From positions 1 to 20,801 of the forward strand of contig CAZXDS010000039.1 in NCBI GenBank assembly GCA_964639525.1: a stretch of 20,801 nt of DNA, read 5' to 3'. The notes under the pieces are model-generated. The model saw nothing but the letters and a program-made list of their open reading frames with translations, was not told the origin of the DNA and made no database searches. The stretch comes from CAZXDS01 sp964639525 (GTDB lineage Bacteria > Bacteroidota > Ignavibacteria > Ignavibacteriales > Melioribacteraceae). The translations under genes were made by a program, and so were the position numbers. Shown piece after piece: positions 15,640 through 20,801 of the stretch; the stretch's first letter is position 1; each line of letters opens with the position of its first letter.

Positions 15640-15719
15640 TACATAATAGTATTAAAAACATTCTTCATTGCAAGCGAATGAAATGATCACGGTTTACAGA
15701 AACCCTGACACTATCAGAG

Positions 15720-15739
15720 ATGCTGACATTCGTCAGCAT
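15720..15739. repeat. short palindromic hairpin repeat (REP-like)
   Basis: ATGCTGAC (15720-15727) and GTCAGCAT (15732-15739) are perfect complements around an ATTC loop. A T-run (15747-15751) follows 7 nt later, so it may also stop transcription of the aminotransferase gene. The form resembles dispersed REP-like hairpins common in Bacteroidota-group genomes. Only one full copy is in the window. Confidence 0.6.
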
Positions 15740-15757
15740 GACGGACTTTTTAAAAAA

Positions 15758-15785
15758 ATCCCGGAGGGATGATATTATTGTAAAA
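15758..15785. repeat. hairpin repeat unit 1
   Basis: ATCCC-GGA-GGGAT (15758-15770) is a 5-bp hairpin followed by GATATTATTGTAAAA. It is paired with a second unit 49 nt downstream that has the same layout but changed bases in both arms. Confidence 0.6.
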
Positions 15786-15806
15786 AGTAAAAAGAGCAAC
15801 GTACAA

Positions 15807-15833
15807 ACTCCGTAGGAGTGATATAATTAAAAA
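15807..15833. repeat. hairpin repeat unit 2
   Basis: ACTCC-GTA-GGAGT (15807-15819) is a 5-bp hairpin followed by GATATAATTAAAA, the same layout as unit 1. Two stem positions differ from unit 1, and in each case the opposite arm has changed to keep the pair. Together the two units and the hairpin at 15720 fill most of the spacer before preT. Confidence 0.6.
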
Positions 15834-15858
15834 CAAACAATATGAGTAAAATACACAT

Positions 15859-17205
15859 ATGAAAAATATTGCAAACAAATTAACCGAAAAGGAGTACGAA
15901 AAAAATTTTACAGAGCTCCGCAATCCGCTAACAAAAAATTCTGCCGTAACCGAAGCAAACAGATGTTTGTACTGCTACCATTCTCCGTGCATGAAAGCAT
16001 GCCCGACGCATATTGATATTTCAACATTTATTAAAAAAATATCAACCGATAATTTGCTTGGCTCGGCAAGAACAATATTCGAATCCAATTGGGTGCCGCT
16101 TACTTGTGCTAAAGCTTGTCCCGTGCAGGAGTTATGCGAAGGTGCTTGCGTTTATGTTGAAAAGGGAGAAAAGCCAATTGAAATTGGCAGGTTGCAAAGA
16201 TTTGCAATTGAGAATTATTTTAATTCCGATATGCCCCGGTTATTTCAACAAAAAAATAAGAACGAGAAAAGTGTCGGTATAATCGGCTCAGGTCCTGCCG
16301 GATTAGCCTGCGGAGCGGAACTTTCACTTTTGGGATATGATGTGAAAATATACGAAGCTGACGATGTTCCCGGAGGATTAAATACTTGGGGAATTGCTCC
16401 CTATAAATTGCGGCAAGCCGATAGCTTAAAGGAAGTGGAATACATCAAAGGACTCGGTGTTGAAATTTCAACCGGGGTTCGAGTCGGCGATACTGTTCCT
16501 TTTGAAGAAATTTACAATAAGCACGATGCCGTTTTTATCGGTATCGGATTGGGAGATGCAACAAGTTTGCGAATACCCGGAGAAGAATTACTCGGAGTAG
16601 TAAACGCATTGGATTTTATTGAACAAGTAAAGACTGAAAAATGGGCTGATGTAAATATCGGTAAAAATGTTGCTGTTATCGGGGCGGGCAATACTTCGAT
16701 AGATGCCGTAACGGAATCGAAAAGGTTGGGAGCCGAACATGTTTATATTATCTATAGACGTGGTAAAGAGGATATGTCTGCTTACGATTTTGAATATGAA
16801 CTTGCAAAAAACGATGAAGTAATTTTTCATTTTAAAACTATGCCCAAAAGAATTATCGGAGAAAATTTTGTTGAAGGTATTGAGTGTGTAAAAGTAGAAT
16901 TAGGCGATAGAAATGAAAAAGGGAAAAGAGCAATAAATGTAGTTCCGAATTCGGAATTTATTTTACCGGTTGATATGGTTATTAAAGCGGTAGGACAGAA
17001 CATCAACAATAATTTTGTTAGTTCAATTGACGGTGTACAAATTGAAAACGGAAAAGTTGTTGTTGACAATGAAACATATCAAACGGGAAATAAAAAAATT
17101 TTTGCCGGCGGAGACTGCATTAACGGCGGGAAAGAAGTAGTTAACGCCGCTTACGATGGGAAAATGGCGGCACAGGGAATTGATAAATTTCTTGCTCAAG
17201 CCTAA
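15859..17205 (+). CDS. preT: NAD-dependent dihydropyrimidine dehydrogenase subunit PreT
   Basis: This is the flavin/NADH subunit of the bacterial dihydropyrimidine dehydrogenase, which reduces uracil and thymine to their 5,6-dihydro forms. In 448 residues it has an N-terminal iron-sulfur region with Cys36, 39, 44 and 48 (CLYCYHSPCMKAC) and Cys83, 87, 93 and 97 (CAKAC, then CEGAC). It then has the FAD-binding GSGPAG (143-148) with an acidic residue at the next strand end (YEADDVPGG), and the NAD(H)-binding VIGAGNTSID at 273-282 followed by IIYRR. A final FAD motif, FAGGDCINGG, lies near the end. Electrons pass from NADH through FAD and the clusters to PreA. GltD-like glutamate synthase subunits share the architecture, but the preA partner settles the assignment. 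The start is the ATG giving the normal N-terminus; its ribosome binding site is poor. Confidence 0.92.
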   Translation: MKNIANKLTEKEYEKNFTELRNPLTKNSAVTEANRCLYCYHSPCMKACPTHIDISTFIKKISTDNLLGSARTIFESNWVPLTCAKACPVQELCEGACVYVEKGEKPIEIGRLQRFAIENYFNSDMPRLFQQKNKNEKSVGIIGSGPAGLACGAELSLLGYDVKIYEADDVPGGLNTWGIAPYKLRQADSLKEVEYIKGLGVEISTGVRVGDTVPFEEIYNKHDAVFIGIGLGDATSLRIPGEELLGVVNALDFIEQVKTEKWADVNIGKNVAVIGAGNTSIDAVTESKRLGAEHVYIIYRRGKEDMSAYDFEYELAKNDEVIFHFKTMPKRIIGENFVEGIECVKVELGDRNEKGKRAINVVPNSEFILPVDMVIKAVGQNINNNFVSSIDGVQIENGKVVVDNETYQTGNKKIFAGGDCINGGKEVVNAAYDGKMAAQGIDKFLAQA

Positions 17206-17446
17206 AAATAAATTTAGCATGAGACTATTTATTCACAAAGGTAACCGAATATCAGAAATTTTACCGCCTCTTGAAAGAGACGGTAATTGTTGCTGCATTT
17301 ACGCAACGGGTTAATAGAACAAAATAAACAATGGCTTTAGCAACAAGCTGCCAATAGCAGGCAGGACAATGTGTTTCAAGTGAATAAAAAAAGTTTTTTG
17401 AAAATATAAATAAACGTAAAAAAGTTAAAATAAATTTGAGGTATTA
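17206..17446. other. 241-nt spacer between preT and preA with two hairpins
   Basis: ACCGCCTCT (17263-17271) and AGAGACGGT (17276-17284) form a hairpin with one C-A mismatch around TGAA; no T-run follows, so it is not a clear terminator. CTGCC (17348-17352) and GGCAG (17360-17364) form a smaller one. An ATG at 17219 opens 31 codons ending at 17314, with no ribosome binding site; I do not call it a gene. The spacer is long for two genes of one enzyme. GAGG at 17437-17440 serves preA. Confidence 0.45.
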
Positions 17447-18766
17447 ATGGCTGATCTTTCAACTAATTGCGGCGGAATAAAATCACCGAATCCTTTTTGG
17501 CTTGCTTCGGCTCCGCCATCAAATTCGGCATATCAAAATTGTAAAGCATTTGAGCAGGGTTGGGGAGGAACTGTTTGGAAAACTATCGGCGAGCCGGTAA
17601 TGAATGTTTGTAATCGCTACGGCTCACTTGATGTAAACGGAATGAAAATAGCCGGCTTGAATAACATTGAATTAATCAGTGACAGGCATATTGATATAAA
17701 CTTTAAGGAAATTGCCGAAACCAAAAAACTTTGGCCCGATAGAGCCGTTATTGTTTCGCTAATGGTTGAATCGAAAAAAGAAACCTGGCAGGATTTGGTT
17801 AAAAGAACAATCGATACCGGCTGCGACGGAATTGAATTAAACTACGGCTGCCCGCACGGAATGAGCGAAAGAGGAATGGGCGCTGCAGTCGGACAAGTGC
17901 CGGAATATTGTTCAATGATTACCGAATGGGTAACTGAAGTTTCAACTGTTCCTGTTATTGTTAAACTGACTCCGAACGTTACCGATATTCGTTACCCTGC
18001 CCGAGCGGCAAAAAAAGCTAATGCAAATGCAATTTCGCTGATAAATACAATAAACAGCATAATCGGTATAGATTTGGATACGCTCGAAATTAAGCCTTCG
18101 GTTGCCGGCAAAGGAGGACACGGCGGTTATGCGGGACCGGCAGTAAAGCCGATTGCGCTTCACATGCTTTCACAAGTTGCAAGAGATTCTAAGGTTGACT
18201 TGCCTGTTTCCGGAATCGGCGGAATTAATAATTGGCGGGATGCTACTGAATTTCTTCTGCTCGGTGCTTCTTCAGTTCAAGTTTGCACTGCCGTTATGCA
18301 CCACGGTTTTAGAATTGTTGAAGATATGATAGACGGACTCAATAATTGGATGGATGAAAAAGGTTTTAAAACTCTCAACGACGTCATCGGTAAATCTCTG
18401 CACCGTATTGATGACTTCGGGAACTTCAATTTGCTGCACAAAACAACTGCACACATCGACCAAGATAAGTGTATTCACTGTAATCTTTGTTATATTGCCT
18501 GCGAAGACGGGGCTCATCAATGTATTGACCTAACAGAGGAAAACGGACACAATAAAACTGTAGTTAGGGAAGAAGACTGCGTCGGCTGCGATTTATGCTC
18601 GATTGTTTGTCCTGTGGAAGGATGTATTTCAATGGTAAGAAAAGACGACGGTTCCGAACAGAAAACTTGGAATGAATTACTGCTCCAATTTAAGGATGAA
18701 GGTAAAGAACTTACGTGGGAAAACCTTGCAGAGTTTCAGAAACAGCACGGAATTGTGATTCATTAG
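17447..18766 (+). CDS. preA: NAD-dependent dihydropyrimidine dehydrogenase subunit PreA
   Basis: This is the catalytic subunit, with an FMN-dependent TIM barrel like dihydroorotate dehydrogenase (about residues 3-310) and a C-terminal ferredoxin domain. The pyrimidine-reducing site is marked by NYGCPHGMSERGMG at 132-145 with the acid Cys135, as in mammalian enzymes, and by NTINS at about 200-204. FMN-phosphate contacts are probably SGIGGI and the GASSVQVCTA region at 273-282. The tail binds two [4Fe-4S] clusters: Cys342, 345, 348 and 352 (CIHCNLCYIAC) and Cys378, 381, 384 and 388 (CVGCDLCSIVC). At 439 residues it has normal PreA length. It completes the PreTA pair; the spacing of 241 nt from preT is unusually long. 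Confidence 0.95.
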   Translation: MADLSTNCGGIKSPNPFWLASAPPSNSAYQNCKAFEQGWGGTVWKTIGEPVMNVCNRYGSLDVNGMKIAGLNNIELISDRHIDINFKEIAETKKLWPDRAVIVSLMVESKKETWQDLVKRTIDTGCDGIELNYGCPHGMSERGMGAAVGQVPEYCSMITEWVTEVSTVPVIVKLTPNVTDIRYPARAAKKANANAISLINTINSIIGIDLDTLEIKPSVAGKGGHGGYAGPAVKPIALHMLSQVARDSKVDLPVSGIGGINNWRDATEFLLLGASSVQVCTAVMHHGFRIVEDMIDGLNNWMDEKGFKTLNDVIGKSLHRIDDFGNFNLLHKTTAHIDQDKCIHCNLCYIACEDGAHQCIDLTEENGHNKTVVREEDCVGCDLCSIVCPVEGCISMVRKDDGSEQKTWNELLLQFKDEGKELTWENLAEFQKQHGIVIH

Positions 18767-18830
18767 TTTTGTGCTGTGAAATTTTTAATAAAAATGAGAT
18801 TTGGATTAGTTAATTAACTTGTGGTACTGA

Positions 18831-18848
18831 TATAACTAATTGGTTATA
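18831..18848. promoter_or_regulatory. candidate operator upstream of the restriction-modification genes
   Basis: TATAAC at 18831-18836 and GTTATA at 18843-18848 flank TAATTG, so 16 of 18 bases obey dyad symmetry. It lies about 150 nt upstream of the endonuclease start. Restriction-modification systems often carry such controller sites, but no controller-protein gene is visible here. Confidence 0.3.
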
Positions 18849-18982
18849 ACTGAAACTTTACGGCTAATTATACAATAGGTATATTGAGATGTTGTGTGTA
18901 ATGCAAAGAAAGGAATGGTAAATTAGATACGGTGTCTCGAAAAATTATATGTAAATTTATAATTGAAAAATTAAAGAAAATA

Positions 18983-19660
18983 ATGAGTAAAAAAGAATTG
19001 ACTATAAAAGATTTAATTAGTTCTGCAAATAAGTTTTGTGAACAAGAAACTAAATATGAAAACAAGGAGCTATTTGGAGTAACAGATGGTAAAGCAGTAG
19101 GAACATATATTGAGCATAAATTTAAAGATTTTCTTAATAAAAGTTTTGAACTTGATAATGGAAATTCAGCTCGTGGAATTGATTTGCCTGCCCCAAATAT
19201 AAATACAGATATAAAAGTAACTTCAATAAAACAACCGCAATCGTCAAGCCCTTTTAAAGATGCAAAGCAAAAAATATATGGACTTGGTTATAATTTACTC
19301 GTCTTTGTTTATGATAAAACAGATAATCAGGAAAATGAAACGGCTATTTTAGATTTTAAAAGTTGTTCTTTTATTGAAAAAGAAAGAACAGCAGATTATA
19401 CAACTACTTTTAGATTAATTGAAATGTTAGATGATGGTGCAATTGAAGATGATATTATCGCTTATCTAAATGATAAAAATATTCCCGCGGATGATATTAC
19501 TTTAAGTCAAATAGCAAAACAAATTCTTAAAAAGAAACCAAAATTAGGATACTTGACAATATCTAATGCTTTGCAATGGAGATTACAATACGGAAGAATT
19601 GTGGCTCTTTCTGAAAAAGTAGAAGGTATTACAAAAATTGTAGATAAAGTGAATAATTAA
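18983..19660 (+). CDS. type II restriction endonuclease-like protein (PD-(D/E)XK fold)
   Basis: This predicted nuclease has 225 residues from the ATG at 18983. The conserved part is GTYIEHKF (40-47, Glu44), ARGIDLPAPNINTDIKVTS (63-81) and a QKIYGLGYNLLVFVYDK stretch. In PD-(D/E)XK terms Asp67 and Asp76-x-Lys78 (DIK) are the likely metal and catalytic residues, with Glu44 on the preceding helix. This is a pattern call; the specific enzyme type and recognition sequence cannot be read. A GTG at 18932 would add 17 residues, but ATG at 18983 gives a normal MSKKE start and has an AAAGAAAA stretch just upstream. It ends 2 nt before a methyltransferase gene, which supports the restriction call. It is very AT-rich, suggesting acquisition by transfer. 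Confidence 0.78.
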   Translation: MSKKELTIKDLISSANKFCEQETKYENKELFGVTDGKAVGTYIEHKFKDFLNKSFELDNGNSARGIDLPAPNINTDIKVTSIKQPQSSSPFKDAKQKIYGLGYNLLVFVYDKTDNQENETAILDFKSCSFIEKERTADYTTTFRLIEMLDDGAIEDDIIAYLNDKNIPADDITLSQIAKQILKKKPKLGYLTISNALQWRLQYGRIVALSEKVEGITKIVDKVNN

Positions 19661-19662
19661 TT

Positions 19663-20801
19663 ATGAAAGTATTTGAAGCAAATATCACTAATACAGTTAT
19701 TGTCTTTTTAAGACAATTAAAGAAACAATCTATTGCAAACTTAAATTCAAAGATAAAATCAATTTGCGGGATAAATACTTTTTTTGAAATTCAATCGGAA
19801 TTAGATGAACTAATTTATACTATTTCAAATAATATAAATATAATAAGCGAACCTGACAGAGCTGAATATGGAGATTTTCAAACAAATAGAAATTTAAGCG
19901 ATAATGTTTGCAAACTTCTAAAAAATCAAAATATTGCACCGGAAATTATTATTGAACCAACTTGTGGAAAAGGAAATTTCATTATTTCAAGTCTTAAAAC
20001 ATTTAAAAATATTAAATCCATTTATGCAGTTGAAATTTATAAACCTTATGTTTGGGAAACAAAATTTAATATACTTGACTACTTCTTAAAAAATGATAAT
20101 AATTATTTACCTGAAATAAATATCTACCATTATGATGTATTCGACTTTGATTTTAACAGAATTGCAAGTAAACACAAAGAACAAAATATATTAGTAATCG
20201 GAAATCCGCCTTGGGTAACAAATTCAAAACTATCTTCACTTGGGTCTAATAATTTACCACTAAAATCAAATTTTAAAAAACATAATGGTCTTGATGCAAT
20301 TACAGGAAAAGGAAATTTTGATATTGGTGAATATATTTCAATTAAATTATTGTCTATCTTTTCAAAATTAAAAGGAAATTTCGCTTTTCTTGTTAAAAAT
20401 TCCGTAGTTAAAAATATTTTATTAGAACAAAATAAAGTAAAGTTTCAAATCTCAAATATTAAACAATTTAATATTGATGCAAAAAAAGAATTTAATGTTT
20501 CGGTTAATGCTTGTTTATTATTCTGTTCTTTAAATAAAGAAATAGAATATAAAATTAAAGAATATAATTTTTATACATATAACTTAATAAGAGAGTATGG
20601 TTGGATAAAGAATAATTTTGTTGCCAATGTTAATTTATATTTAAAAACAAAAAATATAGATGGTAAATTTCCTTTTGTTTGGAGACAAGGAGTAAAACAC
20701 GATGCTTCAAAAATAATGGAATTAGAAAGCGTAAACGGTAAATACATAAATAATAATAAAGAAACTGTTGAAATAGAAAAAGATTTAGTTTATGCTTTAT
20801 T
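19663..20801 (+). CDS. N6-adenine-type DNA methyltransferase, partial at window edge
   Basis: The frame from ATG at 19663 stays open for 379 codons to the window end without a stop, so the gene is truncated by the window. Two methyltransferase motifs are clear: EPTCGKGNF (98-106, motif I, AdoMet binding) and NPPW (181-184, motif IV, catalytic) after LVIG. Asp/Asn-Pro-Pro-Tyr/Trp in this order identifies amino-methyltransferases, most likely N6-adenine. EYGDFQTNRNLSDNV just before motif I is common in the gamma-like type II family. Its start lies 2 nt after the endonuclease stop, and the two are presumably co-transcribed, with the methyltransferase protecting host DNA. The target recognition part lies at the C-terminal side and is mostly beyond the edge. 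Confidence 0.88.
   Translation, partial: MKVFEANITNTVIVFLRQLKKQSIANLNSKIKSICGINTFFEIQSELDELIYTISNNINIISEPDRAEYGDFQTNRNLSDNVCKLLKNQNIAPEIIIEPTCGKGNFIISSLKTFKNIKSIYAVEIYKPYVWETKFNILDYFLKNDNNYLPEINIYHYDVFDFDFNRIASKHKEQNILVIGNPPWVTNSKLSSLGSNNLPLKSNFKKHNGLDAITGKGNFDIGEYISIKLLSIFSKLKGNFAFLVKNSVVKNILLEQNKVKFQISNIKQFNIDAKKEFNVSVNACLLFCSLNKEIEYKIKEYNFYTYNLIREYGWIKNNFVANVNLYLKTKNIDGKFPFVWRQGVKHDASKIMELESVNGKYINNNKETVEIEKDLVYAL

Noticed and set aside
15640..15858. CRISPR-like array in the repeat-rich spacer
   Set aside because: There are only two imperfect hairpin units with one intervening sequence and no cas genes; the pattern fits dispersed palindromic repeats.
17219..17314. 31-codon ORF after preT starting MRLFIHKGNRISE
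   Set aside because: There is no ribosome binding site, no homology that I recognise, and a hairpin runs through it. It is more likely part of a structured spacer than a gene.
18889..18921. ten-codon ORF MLCVMQRKEW upstream of the endonuclease gene
   Set aside because: It is too short to support and has no ribosome binding site. A leader peptide cannot be excluded.
18932..18982. GTG start adding 17 residues to the endonuclease
   Set aside because: The nearest purine-rich site is too far upstream, and the added residues are a Lys/Ile-rich stretch without conserved features; ATG at 18983 fits better.

Overview
The window is AT-rich bacterial chromosome, probably from the Ignavibacteria/Bacteroidota side of the FCB group. 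Three things point there. Coding sequences are AT-biased with GGAG-type ribosome binding sites. Promoters upstream of prs, rpsF and probably secD fit the Bacteroidota pattern (TTG or TTTG, 19-20 nt, then TAnnTTTG). Intergenic spaces carry short palindromic repeats. The phylum-level assignment is an inference, because no rRNA or marker-gene comparison could be run. All confident genes are on the + strand; only a 13-codon fragment at the left edge may run on the - strand.

Positions 1-10440 are housekeeping. A lipoprotein-like envelope protein comes first, then prs, rplY (bL25/CTC), pth and hppA, a membrane pyrophosphatase whose residues predict a K+-dependent, probably Na+-pumping type. A hairpin sits between hppA and rpsF, followed by the rpsF-ssb-rpsR-rplI ribosomal/replication operon with its own terminator, and then secD-secF with a terminator.

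Positions 10441-18766 hold a reductive pyrimidine catabolism cluster: a CoA-acylating (methyl)malonate-semialdehyde dehydrogenase, a beta-ureidopropionase-type amidohydrolase, an AGXT2-type class III aminotransferase, and both subunits of NAD-dependent dihydropyrimidine dehydrogenase (PreT, PreA). Together these cover uracil or thymine to dihydropyrimidine, and N-carbamoyl-beta-amino acid to beta-amino acid to semialdehyde to acetyl- or propionyl-CoA. The ring-opening dihydropyrimidinase is not in the window. The cluster is interrupted by a BRO-N/DinD-like gene containing a perfect 25-nt palindrome, followed by an uncharacterised 46-codon ORF, and by a repeat-filled spacer upstream of preT.

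Positions 18767-20801 hold a very AT-rich type II restriction-modification pair: a PD-(D/E)XK-like endonuclease, then, after 2 nt, an N6-adenine-type methyltransferase that runs off the right edge. A near-palindrome upstream is a candidate operator. I found no rRNA, tRNA, CRISPR array, transposase or phage structural gene. I did not find a convincing entirely new system. The points most worth a second look are the palindrome inside the DinD-like gene, the covarying hairpin repeats, the rpsF leader, the SSB without the usual C-terminal tip, and the restriction-modification pair.
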